Source of the DNA: Psychromonas sp. psych-6C06
Lineage (GTDB): Bacteria > Pseudomonadota > Gammaproteobacteria > Enterobacterales > Psychromonadaceae
Direction: 5' to 3'
NCBI RefSeq assembly: GCF_002835465.1
Contig: NZ_PIZM01000015.1
Span: forward strand, 1-49,920
Length of the DNA: 49,920 nt
Shown: positions 7,849 to 16,968 of the stretch, in pieces
How the letters are laid out: the number at the start of each line of letters is the position of its first letter
Position numbering within the stretch: position 1 is the stretch's first letter
The notes under the pieces: model-generated
Told to the model about the DNA's origin: nothing
Databases searched by the model: none
Seen by the model: only the letters and a program-made list of their open reading frames with translations
Translations under genes and position numbers: made by a program

Positions 7849-9057
7849 ATGACAACTAAACCCACTGAATTACCAGATATTTCTCTGATGGAATCGGTAG
7901 ATAAACTGTTTCTGCGTTTTTTAGTGGGAAAGAATAAGATTTATCAAGAAGAGGAGTATAACGATGGTCTCTCCGAAGCAGAGCTTGATGATAAAGCCTT
8001 AGGTTTGCCTTCAGAGCTTCAACAAGATGGTTGGAATAAGCGTATCTTATTGGATGTTGAAAAAGAGCGAGTAATGCGGGAAAAAGCCGATAAACGGCTA
8101 AGTGATAAACGCAATGCATTATTAACGCGCTACTTCCAACAATCATTATTAAAAGTCGTTAATGAAAAGTTATCGCATATCGATACGGTAATTTTAGAGC
8201 AACTTCAGTTGCGAGATAGTACGGTTGACCTGATCAAAAAACTGCTTGCAGGTGAGCCTCGTTACTCTGTGCTTGCATCACTTTTAGACAACAATATAGG
8301 CACTCGCAATCGTTTGCTGTCATTGGTGGCCAGCGAAGACTTTATGACTGAATTAGGGCGTTCTCCACGACAAGTGCGAGACATCCAGAGTGCAGTTGGG
8401 CTTATAGGCACCGATGTATTACGCTATTTAGTTCCTGCCATATTATTTAAATATCGTATTAATGCTTACAGCCAACATAACCGATTGTTTGCTAAAAAGT
8501 TATGGCGTTACGAGATGACATTAGGGCAAGCTTGTACGGCATTAATGATTGATGAAAACTATCGTCGTCCTTATGAAGGGATGTTACTCTCGGCGATGGT
8601 TAACTTTGCTTATGTTGCCAGTTATCAACAATATTTAAGTTCTTTTGAAGTAGTACGTAATGCTTGCCTTGATCACGCCCGTGAAAAGGGTGAAAAATTA
8701 CGCCATGACTTTTTTTATGATATTCAGACCGACGCCGCCTCCTTACAAGCATTACTGGTCTCACAGTCTGGGCTACAACTCAGCTTATCATTATCGAAGA
8801 AGCTTTTTTCTAAGTCATTTCCCCACCTTGTAAATGCATTGCAAGAGGAAGTTGATTTAACGCCCTTTGACGAGCGTGGTAAAATAGGCAAAGTACTTTT
8901 TAAGGCGGTCCGCTTTGCTAAATATGACCAATTACGTGCTTCACGATTATTTAAATCGGCTTGGATTGAACAATACATGTTGGAATCCCACATAGAATCA
9001 GATGTTTACAAAACACTGTTGCGACAAGAACTGTTCCGTTTTAAACCAACTTGGTAA
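7849..9057 (+). CDS. HDOD domain signalling protein
   Basis: A 402-residue protein with an HDOD (HD-related output) domain over roughly residues 120-330: RYSVLASLLDNNIGTRNRLLSLVAS, then the RQVRDIQSAVGLIGTDVLRYLV helix typical of the fold. The first 100 residues are charged and probably helical. HDOD proteins lack a full HD metal-binding pair and serve in signal transduction; the partner is unknown. It is 26 bases after fre and 51 before the acyltransferase. The domain call is moderately firm; function is not assignable. Confidence 0.75.
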   Translation: MTTKPTELPDISLMESVDKLFLRFLVGKNKIYQEEEYNDGLSEAELDDKALGLPSELQQDGWNKRILLDVEKERVMREKADKRLSDKRNALLTRYFQQSLLKVVNEKLSHIDTVILEQLQLRDSTVDLIKKLLAGEPRYSVLASLLDNNIGTRNRLLSLVASEDFMTELGRSPRQVRDIQSAVGLIGTDVLRYLVPAILFKYRINAYSQHNRLFAKKLWRYEMTLGQACTALMIDENYRRPYEGMLLSAMVNFAYVASYQQYLSSFEVVRNACLDHAREKGEKLRHDFFYDIQTDAASLQALLVSQSGLQLSLSLSKKLFSKSFPHLVNALQEEVDLTPFDERGKIGKVLFKAVRFAKYDQLRASRLFKSAWIEQYMLESHIESDVYKTLLRQELFRFKPTW

Positions 9058-9108
9058 ATATTGATAAAGCAGGTAAAATGCGCCTTCCATTTTACAGAGA
9101 AGAAATAA

Positions 9109-10221
9109 ATGCCAACTTCATCAGATAGATTTAGTGATATTCGCCCTTATAATGATGATGAGATCCAGCCTGCGATCCGACGTGTTATTAACAGTGATGA
9201 ATTTATCGATGCGATTATCAGTTTCCGATTCTCTAAAATAGCTAAATTCAGTGGCTTTCTATTAAAGCCATTATTACGACGCTATTTTATGTATAAGTGG
9301 GGCGCGATTAATAGCATTGATGAGATGCAACAAATTGTGGGTGGATATATGCAACATATGATCGACTCAACGACTACCAAGTTCACCTATTCAGGGCTTG
9401 AAAATTTAGATGCTAATAAGAATTACTTATTTGTTTCTAATCATCGTGATATTGCAATGGATCCTTCCTTCGTTAATTGGGCCTTATTCTCTGAAAACTT
9501 TAAAACGGTACGAATTGCTATTGGAGACAATTTGCTTAGTAAGCCGTTTACCTCTGATTTAATGCGCATGAACAAAAGCTTCATTGTAAAGCGCGCTTTA
9601 AAAGCACCGCGTGAGATGATGAAAGCGGTATTACAACTTTCAGATTATATTTTTAGTTCTTTACAAAGTGACAGTAGCATTTGGATTGCACAGCGAGAAG
9701 GACGCGCTAAAGATGGTTTTGATAAAACAGAGCCTGCGCTAATAAAAATGTTTTACATGCAGGGTAAAAAACAGAAAATTGCTTTTAGCGATTATATTAA
9801 GCAGCTTAATATCGTGCCTGTTGCTGTTTCCTATGAATTTGATGCCTGTGACCAACAGAAAGCCAAAGAGCTTTATGACAAAGCTCAAACTGGGGAATAT
9901 AAAAAATCAGAGTTTGAAGACATCGAAAGTATCGTGCGTGGTATTGTCGGCAAAAAAGGGCATGTTCATGTTGCATTTGGTAGACCACTTGAAGGTGACT
10001 TTGAAGATGCTGAGCAAGTAGCAAACGCAATTGATCAACAAATTTATAAAAATTATTACTTACATCCATCTAACTATATTGCGGCTAAACAGCAGTTGCA
10101 GGCGATTAGCGAAGCGGATAAAAATGCCTTTGCGTCACGTTTAGACAATATGCCTGCAGCGTTACAAGAAACAGTATTAAAAATGTATGCTAACCCGGTA
10201 AATAACAGCATTAAACAATAA
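9109..10221 (+). CDS. PlsC-like 1-acyl-glycerol-phosphate acyltransferase family protein
   Basis: A 370-residue protein with the acyltransferase signature NHRDIAMD near residues 121-128 (HX4D catalytic motif) and IAQREGRAKDG near 200, the equivalent of the glycerophosphate-binding block (EGTRS in PlsC). It is longer than PlsC (about 245 residues) and has no clear membrane segments. The substrate is unknown: a phospholipid or a related acyl acceptor. It sits between the HDOD gene and polA. Its product may affect membrane lipid composition; that is inference. Confidence 0.8.
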   Translation: MPTSSDRFSDIRPYNDDEIQPAIRRVINSDEFIDAIISFRFSKIAKFSGFLLKPLLRRYFMYKWGAINSIDEMQQIVGGYMQHMIDSTTTKFTYSGLENLDANKNYLFVSNHRDIAMDPSFVNWALFSENFKTVRIAIGDNLLSKPFTSDLMRMNKSFIVKRALKAPREMMKAVLQLSDYIFSSLQSDSSIWIAQREGRAKDGFDKTEPALIKMFYMQGKKQKIAFSDYIKQLNIVPVAVSYEFDACDQQKAKELYDKAQTGEYKKSEFEDIESIVRGIVGKKGHVHVAFGRPLEGDFEDAEQVANAIDQQIYKNYYLHPSNYIAAKQQLQAISEADKNAFASRLDNMPAALQETVLKMYANPVNNSIKQ

Positions 10222-10380
10222 AAACGCTTAAAATTAACGCGCTTGTTTATTTGTTATGCACATTTCCTTTTTAGCCAAAAGTCCAAATTTTGTCACATTT
10301 AGAATGTATCTTATTGATAAATTGAGCATAATCTATTTTTATTGTTACAGCTCAATTTTTCTTAGAAACTACTAACAGAG

Positions 10381-10389
10381 TTATCCACA
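10381..10389 (+). promoter_or_regulatory. DnaA box upstream of polA
   Basis: TTATCCACA at 10381-10389 is a perfect consensus DnaA box, 120 bases before polA. A weaker ATATCCAC follows near 10412. DnaA stimulation of polA has been reported in E. coli, so a regulatory role is plausible but not shown here. Confidence 0.55.
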
Positions 10390-10465
10390 GAGTTGTTGTG
10401 CGTTGAAAGTGAATATCCACTTACACGCACTCCCCAAATCTAAGGCTATTTAAAGTACTTAACTT

Positions 10466-10474
10466 TGCTATAAT
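10466..10474 (+). promoter_or_regulatory. Extended -10 promoter of polA
   Basis: TGCTATAAT (perfect TATAAT at 10469-10474, TG at 10466) lies 35 bases before the polA start. No convincing -35 is seen, as allowed for an extended -10 promoter. Confidence 0.7.
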
Positions 10475-10508
10475 CGCAGTCTATTTCTAATAACTGGGTT
10501 ATAAGCTA

Positions 10509-13316
10509 ATGCCGACTATTCCTGAAAATCCCTTTGTACTTGTTGATGGCTCTTCTTATCTTTACCGAGCATTTTTCTCTCCTCCACATTTAACGAATTC
10601 AGCCGGTGAAGCAACGGGGGCTGTATATGGTGTGGTCAACATGCTTAAGAGTTTAATGCGTCAGTTTAATCCCTCGCACATTGTGGTGGTATTTGACGCA
10701 AAGGGAAAAACATTTCGCGATGATATGTATAGCGACTATAAAGCAAATCGGCCAAGTATGCCTGATGACTTACGTATCCAGATTGAGCCATTACATGCGG
10801 TTATTAAAGCGATGGGGTTACCTATTCTGACCGTTGATGGTGTCGAAGCCGATGACGTTATTGGTACGTTAGCGCAACAAGCTAGTGCAAAGGGAATTAA
10901 AACCCTGATTAGTACTGGCGATAAAGACATGGCGCAGTTAGTAGATGATAATACACTACTAATCAATACCATGACTGATACAGTGATGGATGTTCAAGGT
11001 GTTAACGAAAAATTTGGTATTCCACCAGAGTTGATAATTGATTACTTGGCATTAATGGGTGACAAAGTTGATAACATTCCTGGAGTTCCTGGCGTAGGTG
11101 AAAAAACAGCATTGGCTATGTTGCAGGGTATAGGCTCTATGGACACCATCTATCAAAACTTAGATAAACTAGCCCCACTCGGCTTTCGTGGTAGTAAAAC
11201 CATGGCTAAGAAAATGGCAGATAATGAAGCGATGGCGCGCTTGTCCTATCAATTAGCCACAATCAAGTTAGACGTGGAATTGTCCGTTAGTTACGATGAT
11301 TTCAAACATCGTGAGCAGGATAAAGATGAGCTGATTAAGCTCTTTGGTAAATTAGAGTTTAGACGCTGGCTATCAGCACTGCTTGATGGCACGAGTTCGA
11401 CGCAGAGTGCTTCACAAAGTGCAAAAAATGGCAGTGTCGATGGCGATAAGGTTGCTCCTGCAAATAAAGCTCTGATAGATCGCTCTCGCTATAAAACCAT
11501 TTATACACAAGGCCAGTTAATACAATTAATCAAAAAACTAGAAAGCAGTGAATTATTCGCTTTTGATACAGAAACAACAAGTTTAGATTACATGCAAGCT
11601 GAGGTTGTCGGTCTCTCATTTGCAATTCAAACCAATGCAGGGGATGAAGGCGAACCTGAAATAGAAGCAGTATACTTACCCTTAGCTCACGATTATATCG
11701 ATGCCCCACAACAGCTAGATTTCAACGATACCTTCGCTAAGTTAAAGCCGCTTCTAGAAGATGAAAATCAGAAAAAGGTCGGACAAAACTTAAAATATGA
11801 TCGTAGTGTATTGTTAAACCATGGTATAGAACTCAAAGGAATTCAGTTTGATACCATGCTTGAGTCTTATATCGTTGATAGCACCGGTAAGCATGATATG
11901 GATACTCTGGCCCTGAAATACCTAGACCATAAATGTATTTCATTTGAAGAGATTGCTGGTAAAGGTAAAAAACAGCTGACCTTTAATCAAATTAGTATTA
12001 AAGAGGCAGCACCCTATGCAGCGGAAGATGCAGATATTACTTTACGTTTACACCTTGAGTTATATAGCCGCCTTAAGGATTCAGAGTCACTATTGACGCT
12101 ATTTAATGAAATTGAATTGCCTTTACTGAGCGTCTTGTCTGATGTTGAGCGAGGCGGTGTTGAGATAGACAGCGAACTGTTAGCTGTGCAAAGTACTGAG
12201 ATTGCAAAACGTTTATCAGAGATTGAAGAGCTTGCTTACCAAGAAGCGGGGAAACCTTTCAATTTAAGCTCTCCTAAACAGTTACAAACCATTCTGTTTG
12301 AAGAGTTAAATTTACCTGTTGTTAAGAAAACCCCTAAAGGTGCCCCCTCGACTGCGGAAGAGGTATTAGTAGAGTTAGCGCAGACTTATCCGCTACCTAA
12401 GCTTATTATTGAGCACCGTGGTTTAAGTAAATTGAAATCGACCTATACTGATAAATTGCCAAAAATGGTGAATGAAAAAACAGGACGCGTTCATACTTCT
12501 TATCATCAAGCGGTTACTGTGACAGGGCGTTTATCATCAAGCGATCCAAATCTTCAAAATATTCCTATCAGAAGTACAGAAGGTCGTCGAATCCGACAAG
12601 CGTTTATTGCACCAGCAGGGTATAAAATTGTCGCTGCCGATTACAGTCAAATCGAATTGCGTATTATGGCCCACTTGTCTCAGGACAAAGGCTTATTAGA
12701 TGCTTTCTCACATGGTGTCGATATCCATAAAGCGACTGCAGCTGAAGTTTTTTCAGTGAGCTTAGATGAAGTGAGTGTGGATCAACGCCGTAGTGCGAAA
12801 GCGATTAACTTTGGACTTATCTATGGTATGAGTGCTTTTGGTTTGGCGAAGCAGTTAAATATTGGTCGTCAAGAAGCACAGCAATACATGGATAGATACT
12901 TCAACCGTTATCCTGGTGTATTAACCTATATGGAAGAGACACGTACAACTGCCAAAGAGCAGGGATATGTAGAAACTATCCTTGGGCGTCGCTTACAGTT
13001 ACCAAATATAAACTCACGTAATGGCATGCTTAAAAAAGCATCTGAGCGAGCTGCTATCAATGCTCCAATGCAGGGGACGGCTGCCGATATCATTAAGAAA
13101 GCGATGATTGATGTGGCTAGCTGGGTTAAACAACAACCACAAGGTACTGTACAACTATTAATGCAAGTACATGATGAATTAGTCTTTAGTATTAAAGAGG
13201 AGTGTGTTGAAGGCTACACCCAACAAATCCAATCAATTATGGCCAATGCAGCGCAACTTGATGTTCCGTTGATTGCAGATGCAGACATGGGTAATAACTG
13301 GGATGAAGCACATTAA
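10509..13316 (+). CDS. polA: DNA polymerase I
   Basis: A 935-residue three-domain polymerase for Okazaki fragment maturation and repair. The 5' nuclease domain spans about 1-295 with its acidic cluster ([20 protein letters not shown]). The 3'-5' exonuclease has [10 protein letters not shown] with Asp 353 and Glu 355 intact, so proofreading should be active. The polymerase part shows motif [11 protein letters not shown], motif [15 protein letters not shown] and motif [10 protein letters not shown]. coli PolA is 928 residues. It has its own promoter and a DnaA box upstream. Confidence 0.98.
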   Translation: MPTIPENPFVLVDGSSYLYRAFFSPPHLTNSAGEATGAVYGVVNMLKSLMRQFNPSHIVVVFDAKGKTFRDDMYSDYKANRPSMPDDLRIQIEPLHAVIKAMGLPILTVDGVEADDVIGTLAQQASAKGIKTLISTGDKDMAQLVDDNTLLINTMTDTVMDVQGVNEKFGIPPELIIDYLALMGDKVDNIPGVPGVGEKTALAMLQGIGSMDTIYQNLDKLAPLGFRGSKTMAKKMADNEAMARLSYQLATIKLDVELSVSYDDFKHREQDKDELIKLFGKLEFRRWLSALLDGTSSTQSASQSAKNGSVDGDKVAPANKALIDRSRYKTIYTQGQLIQLIKKLESSELFAFDTETTSLDYMQAEVVGLSFAIQTNAGDEGEPEIEAVYLPLAHDYIDAPQQLDFNDTFAKLKPLLEDENQKKVGQNLKYDRSVLLNHGIELKGIQFDTMLESYIVDSTGKHDMDTLALKYLDHKCISFEEIAGKGKKQLTFNQISIKEAAPYAAEDADITLRLHLELYSRLKDSESLLTLFNEIELPLLSVLSDVERGGVEIDSELLAVQSTEIAKRLSEIEELAYQEAGKPFNLSSPKQLQTILFEELNLPVVKKTPKGAPSTAEEVLVELAQTYPLPKLIIEHRGLSKLKSTYTDKLPKMVNEKTGRVHTSYHQAVTVTGRLSSSDPNLQNIPIRSTEGRRIRQAFIAPAGYKIVAADYSQIELRIMAHLSQDKGLLDAFSHGVDIHKATAAEVFSVSLDEVSVDQRRSAKAINFGLIYGMSAFGLAKQLNIGRQEAQQYMDRYFNRYPGVLTYMEETRTTAKEQGYVETILGRRLQLPNINSRNGMLKKASERAAINAPMQGTAADIIKKAMIDVASWVKQQPQGTVQLLMQVHDELVFSIKEECVEGYTQQIQSIMANAAQLDVPLIADADMGNNWDEAH

Positions 13317-13438
13317 GTATAAATTTTAAAAAGATCCTGAACTTTTCCTAAAGAATAAGGACTAACCTTTTGAACTAGTTAGTTTATAGTTTCTTCCTTA
13401 GTTTTCCTCCGTATAGCTCCCTATCCGGAGGTTTTTTT
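13317..13438 (+). ncRNA. Candidate small RNA or long polA 3' UTR at the Spot 42 position
   Basis: Downstream of polA, where Spot 42 (spf) lies in E. coli and Vibrio, about 120 non-coding bases end in a clear intrinsic terminator. The conserved 5' part of Spot 42 is not recognisable, so I do not call it spf. It could be a divergent sRNA or just the polA 3' UTR. Confidence 0.3.
13406..13438 (+). terminator. Rho-independent terminator downstream of polA
   Basis: CCTCCG (13406-13411) pairs with CGGAGG (13426-13431), with extra ATA/TAT pairing inside, followed by seven Ts. Confidence 0.88.
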
Positions 13439-13470
13439 GCTTAAATTTACGGGCAATGTAATCCTCAGTC

Positions 13471-13632
13471 TAATACCAAACGAAATAGCTGATCAATCTT
13501 AATGGTTAAAAGAAGCTATTTCAGCGTTAAAATTTCGTAAAGGGAACAACCATTGGTGTCAGGTTTCGTCTTGCGTTAAGTCACTTTTCATGCGCAAAAC
13601 TTAGATCACATACTCAATTCGATTGGTATAAT
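13471..13632. mobile_element. MITE-like element with imperfect terminal inverted repeats
   Basis: The left end TAATACCAAACGAAAT and the right end, read on the minus strand as TTATACCAATCGAATTGAG, are imperfect inverted repeats about 160 bases apart. The inner arms both reach GATC. The TAATACCAA...TTGGTATTA terminus recalls dispersed non-autonomous elements common in marine gammaproteobacteria. It has no transposase. Boundaries are approximate. Confidence 0.5.
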
Positions 13633-13654
13633 TCATAATATACGAGGTAATATA

Positions 13655-13810
13655 GTTGAATTATCTCACGTATTTATTGACGGCATTGCCTACAAAGAGG
13701 TTACTAAGTTGATGGGCTTAAGTTAAGCGATCCTAAAATTACAGCAGAGCTGAATAACCTTAGGATTAGTTTAGTAATGAAGACATTAATCAGAATTGGG
13801 GGTAAATAAA
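13655..13810 (+). pseudogene. Possible gene fossil, frameshifted
   Basis: Two short open stretches in different frames join into a protein-like segment. The first reads ELSHVFIDGIAYKEVTKLMG (about 13658-13717) and ends at TAA. The second reads DPKITAELNNLRISLVMK (about 13731-13784) and ends at TAA near 13809. One frameshift would connect them. I do not recognise the family. It may be chance. Confidence 0.25.
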
Positions 13811-13837
13811 TCAATGGGGAGTCGAGCAAAAAACAAA

Positions 13838-13867
13838 ATCACCTCACTAACTCAATAGTGAGGTGAT
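13838..13867 (-). terminator. Rho-independent terminator of cheX
   Basis: An 11-bp perfect stem (13838-13848 with 13857-13867) is followed, on the minus strand, by TTTGTTTTTTG. It lies just after the cheX stop. Confidence 0.88.
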
Positions 13868-13872
13868 AGGTA

Positions 13873-14337
13873 TTATTGGTTAAAGCATATCTCAATAAAA
13901 GCGCTGCCGTGCTCTGAGGTAAATGGCATTAATACTTTAGAACCATCAACTTGATGTTTGATCGTATGAGAAGGGCCTGAGACGACAATTGGAGTTGCCA
14001 TACTAAATTCAAAGCCTTTTTCTCCTAACTGACGCTTAGCACCACCTGCGACCATATTAGTAATTTCACCGACCATATCAGTAATATCATCAGAAATATC
14101 TTCTATCTCTTCACCTACCATTAAACGAAAAACATTTAGTGCGAGTGGCTTATCAAAGCTAATAGAAAAAGACCCTTTAGCAGTCGGCCCTACCATGCCA
14201 ATCAAACCAGAAACATCACCACGTGCAATGGCATCTTTTTTAAGGCTTGGTTTTCCTGGCTTAACTTCAATTTGTGCCATGGTTTGTAATACATTGATAA
14301 AAGATGACAAAAAAGGATTTACGAATTCTGCGTTCAT
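13873..14337 (-). CDS. cheX: CheX-family chemotaxis phosphatase-like protein
   Basis: A 154-residue protein of the CheC/CheX group, which dephosphorylates CheY~P. The helix DMVGEITNMVAGGAKRQL carries the acid/amide pair typical of active members (Glu 91, Asn 94). I chose the ATG at 14337, which begins MNAEFVNPFLSSFINVL, the family's usual N-terminus. A longer reading to 14406 would overlap zur and adds an atypical hydrophobic tail. No chemotaxis gene is nearby. It follows zur by 37 bases and may be co-transcribed with it. Confidence 0.82.
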   Translation of the reverse strand: MNAEFVNPFLSSFINVLQTMAQIEVKPGKPSLKKDAIARGDVSGLIGMVGPTAKGSFSISFDKPLALNVFRLMVGEEIEDISDDITDMVGEITNMVAGGAKRQLGEKGFEFSMATPIVVSGPSHTIKHQVDGSKVLMPFTSEHGSAFIEICFNQ

Positions 14338-14374
14338 ATTTTCTACACTTATATTATTAATTTTATGTAAGTAG

Positions 14375-14809
14375 CTAATTATAGAGGCAGTTATGGCAAA
14401 TACCATGTGCTTCTAAAATTTTATTAGTTATTTTAAACCCGGACTGCTGCGCTTGATCAGAAAATGCGTTATCTATCACAGGATCGCTCAGCTCTATCAC
14501 TTGTTTACATTTTTCGCAGATAAGTAATTGCATGGGATGCTCGCAGCCAAAATGTTCACATTTCAAATAAGCGTTTAGTGACTCAATTCTGTGAATAAAA
14601 TGGTTCTCAAGTAAAAAGTCCAAAGCGCGATAAATGGTTGGCGGTTTCGCGCTTCTGTCATGCTTTTGTAACTGCTCGAGTAAATCGTAGGCACTGACGG
14701 CACCTTGTTGCTCCAACATCAGTAAAAATACACGTTGGCGAATGGCCGTAAAACGTAATTTTTTTTCTGAGCAAATTTTTATAGCACGTTCTAATAAAGC
14801 GTTATGCAT
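14375..14809 (-). CDS. zur: Zinc uptake regulator Zur (Fur family)
   Basis: A 144-residue Fur-family repressor that senses zinc. The winged-helix half includes RFTAIRQRVFLLML and PPTIYRALDFLLENHFIHRI. The structural zinc site is CEKC (Cys 98, 101) with HGICHNC (Cys 138, 141), and Cys 84 corresponds to the sensory-site cysteine of E. coli Zur. It is divergent from dusA, close to its E. coli setting. A Zur-box-like palindrome lies in the shared intergenic region. Confidence 0.93.
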   Translation of the reverse strand: MHNALLERAIKICSEKKLRFTAIRQRVFLLMLEQQGAVSAYDLLEQLQKHDRSAKPPTIYRALDFLLENHFIHRIESLNAYLKCEHFGCEHPMQLLICEKCKQVIELSDPVIDNAFSDQAQQSGFKITNKILEAHGICHNCLYN

Positions 14810-14840
14810 GTTGTAGACTCATATTAACAGTAAGATTGTC

Positions 14841-14857
14841 ATGTTATCATATAAGCA
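14841..14857. promoter_or_regulatory. Candidate Zur operator
   Basis: ATGTTATCATATAAGCA resembles the Zur consensus ATGTTATANTATAACAT, with the left half nearly perfect. It lies in the 76-base gap between divergent zur and dusA, placed to allow autoregulation. It is inferred from similarity only. Confidence 0.5.
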
Positions 14858-14885
14858 ATAATAGCGATTAATTTTAAGTGAAACC

Positions 14886-15872
14886 ATGACTCAAACTAAT
14901 GTAAATTACCCCTCAAACCGCTTTTCTATTGCCCCCATGTTGGATTGGACTGATAGACATTGTCGCCACTTCCACCGTGTGATGAGTAAGAATACCCTGT
15001 TATATACAGAGATGGTGACGACTGGTGCTATTTTATATGGCAAGGGAGATTATTTGCAGAAAGGGGATAGTGAGCACCCAGTATGTTTGCAACTGGGTGG
15101 TTTTGCAACGGCTGATCTTGCACAATCGGCGTTAGCAGGTAAGGAGCGTGGTTATGATGAGATCAATTTAAATGTAGGTTGTCCCTCTGACCGTGTGCAG
15201 AATGGGCGTTTTGGCGCCTGCTTAATGGCTGAAGGTGATCTTGTTGGTGATGCTATTAAAGCGATGCAAGAAGCAACTGATTTACCTGTTTCAGTAAAAA
15301 CGCGCATCGGTATTGATGAACTGGATTCCTATGAGTTTCTCTGTGATTTTATTGAAAAAGTACATAATAAGGGCTGTAATACTTTTATCGTTCATGCCCG
15401 TAAAGCTTGGTTAAGCGGACTTAGTCCTAAACAAAATCGTGATGTACCTCCTCTTGATTATCAGCGTGTATACCAGCTAAAAAAAGATTTTCCAGATTTA
15501 ACAATTGCCATTAATGGTGGAATAAAAACCTTAAAAGAATGTGAAACACATCTACAACATTTAGATGGTGTGATGTTAGGACGTGAGGTTTATGCTAATC
15601 CCTATATACTAAGTACAGTTGATCAAAGCTTATTTGCTTGTGATAAACCAATATTGACTCGCTTTGAGGTATTAGAGCAGATGTATCCTTATATTGAGCA
15701 ACAGTTAGCGAGTGGATCATATTTGAACCATATTGCTCGACATATGCTAGGGTTATTTCAAGGATTACCGGGTGCGCGAGCATGGCGTCGTCACCTCAGT
15801 GAAAATGGACATATACCCGGAGCTGGTATCGAAACAATGCAGAAAGCAGCTTCGTTTGTAACTGAAGACTAA
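14886..15872 (+). CDS. dusA: tRNA-dihydrouridine synthase A
   Basis: A 328-residue FMN enzyme that reduces U20/U20a in the tRNA D-loop. It opens with [18 protein letters not shown] and [14 protein letters not shown], carries the catalytic Cys in [15 protein letters not shown] (Cys 99), and has the INGGIKTL and [14 protein letters not shown] phosphate-binding part of the barrel. The C-terminal helical domain is complete. Pairing next to zur supports DusA over DusB or DusC. Confidence 0.96.
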   Translation: MTQTNVNYPSNRFSIAPMLDWTDRHCRHFHRVMSKNTLLYTEMVTTGAILYGKGDYLQKGDSEHPVCLQLGGFATADLAQSALAGKERGYDEINLNVGCPSDRVQNGRFGACLMAEGDLVGDAIKAMQEATDLPVSVKTRIGIDELDSYEFLCDFIEKVHNKGCNTFIVHARKAWLSGLSPKQNRDVPPLDYQRVYQLKKDFPDLTIAINGGIKTLKECETHLQHLDGVMLGREVYANPYILSTVDQSLFACDKPILTRFEVLEQMYPYIEQQLASGSYLNHIARHMLGLFQGLPGARAWRRHLSENGHIPGAGIETMQKAASFVTED

Positions 15873-15888
15873 GAAAATGGAGATTGAT

Positions 15889-16482
15889 ATGAAAAAAACG
15901 CTTTTAGCGTTGAGCATGGTGGCAACAATTTTTATAACTGCTGGATGTAGCTCAACGGCAGAAGATGCAGATCAGGCACGTAAAGCAACTCGCATGACCG
16001 TTGTTAGTAGTGCAAAACCTGCTGATGTTTTACCGGCTTTTAAGACCTTTACTTGGAATGAAGATTACAATCATGTTTTATCTGCTGTTAGTCATGAAAG
16101 CAGAGCGGATATTAAGCAATATTTACGTGCAGAAATCATTCAATATCTAAATACAAAAGGGTATGTCTATCAGCCCGATCCAATACAAGCAGATGTTGTA
16201 ATTGGTTTTCTTTTTGCATTAGAAGATGATTTAGCAGATCAAAAAATTCAAGATAAATTTGGTTTGTTGCCTGGTGTAAGTAATAGTGGAATAACAGATA
16301 AACGCTATGCAAAAGGTACATTCTTAGTCGCGGTATTAGACAATAAAGCAACCATGACTTATTGGCGCTCTGCAATGCAGGGGTTTGTTAACCTTGAGCA
16401 AGACAGAAAAGATGAAAGCACGGATCATATTCAAGCCGTATTAGATATGATGATGGGAGGCTTTCCGCAAGCAGGGCGCTAG
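15889..16482 (+). CDS. DUF4136 lipoprotein
   Basis: A 197-residue envelope lipoprotein. The ATG at 15889 is preferred over the in-frame one at 15877 because GGAG sits 8 bases before it and the peptide then starts MKKTLLALSMV with lipobox ITAGC. The mature part has the DUF4136 pattern: FKTFTWN, a central VVIGFLF strand and a late YAKGTFLVAVLDNKATMTYW. No function is known for the family. It starts 16 bases after dusA and is followed by a strong bidirectional terminator. Confidence 0.8.
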   Translation: MKKTLLALSMVATIFITAGCSSTAEDADQARKATRMTVVSSAKPADVLPAFKTFTWNEDYNHVLSAVSHESRADIKQYLRAEIIQYLNTKGYVYQPDPIQADVVIGFLFALEDDLADQKIQDKFGLLPGVSNSGITDKRYAKGTFLVAVLDNKATMTYWRSAMQGFVNLEQDRKDESTDHIQAVLDMMMGGFPQAGR

Positions 16483-16500
16483 TCGATCATACTGACTCCT

Positions 16501-16528
16501 AAAAAAACCACGTTGGCGTGGTTTTTTT
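16501..16528. terminator. Bidirectional intrinsic terminator
   Basis: A 12-bp perfect stem with a TTGG loop (16501-16512 with 16517-16528) has A and T tracts on its flanks. It serves the DUF4136 gene on the plus strand and panM on the minus strand. Confidence 0.93.
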
Positions 16529-16530
16529 AT

Positions 16531-16953
16531 TTATAGCGACTTAACAAGTAGTTGAGCATCTAGTTGGTAACCACAGGATTGCATAAATAATTGCATACCT
16601 TGTTGCTCCGGTGTAGATATTTCAGATAATAACAGTTGCACTTCTTTAACACCGTCATTGGCAAGTTGTTTCTCAACTTCACGTAATAAATTTTTTCCAA
16701 CACCACGTCTGCGGGTAATATCTCTAATGCATAATAAGCTAAGCGTTGCCGTGTGTTTATCAATTGTCACTTGAACTGCGCCTAGGTGACGTGCATTAAA
16801 CAGGGTAATAAAAAATAGTTTATCTGGTGTTTCTATTAGATCTTGCAATCCCTGAGTTGTTAGCTGCGAGTCACTTAAGTAACCTTTATATAGCTTTTGT
16901 AGGTCAATAAATAGTTGCTGTGAGCTTTGGGGAGTAAAAACAGATAAACGCAT
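16531..16953 (-). CDS. panM: PanM/PanZ-like GNAT protein
   Basis: A 140-residue GNAT-fold protein. The acetyl-CoA-binding segment IRDITRRRGVGKNLLREVE matches the VREVTRRRGVGQYLLEEV region of E. coli PanZ, which promotes maturation of PanD and responds to CoA level. The C-terminal FMQSCGYQ also fits. It is the last gene of the gpmI-envC-yibQ run, 15 bases after yibQ. Assignment rests on this motif only; another GNAT enzyme is possible. Confidence 0.72.
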   Translation of the reverse strand: MRLSVFTPQSSQQLFIDLQKLYKGYLSDSQLTTQGLQDLIETPDKLFFITLFNARHLGAVQVTIDKHTATLSLLCIRDITRRRGVGKNLLREVEKQLANDGVKEVQLLLSEISTPEQQGMQLFMQSCGYQLDAQLLVKSL

Positions 16954-16968
16954 AATGAACTCTTGTTG

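Noticed and set aside
13317-13438. Firm call of Spot 42 RNA
   Set aside because: Location fits, but the conserved 5' sequence of Spot 42 is not recognisable, so it is kept only as an unnamed candidate.
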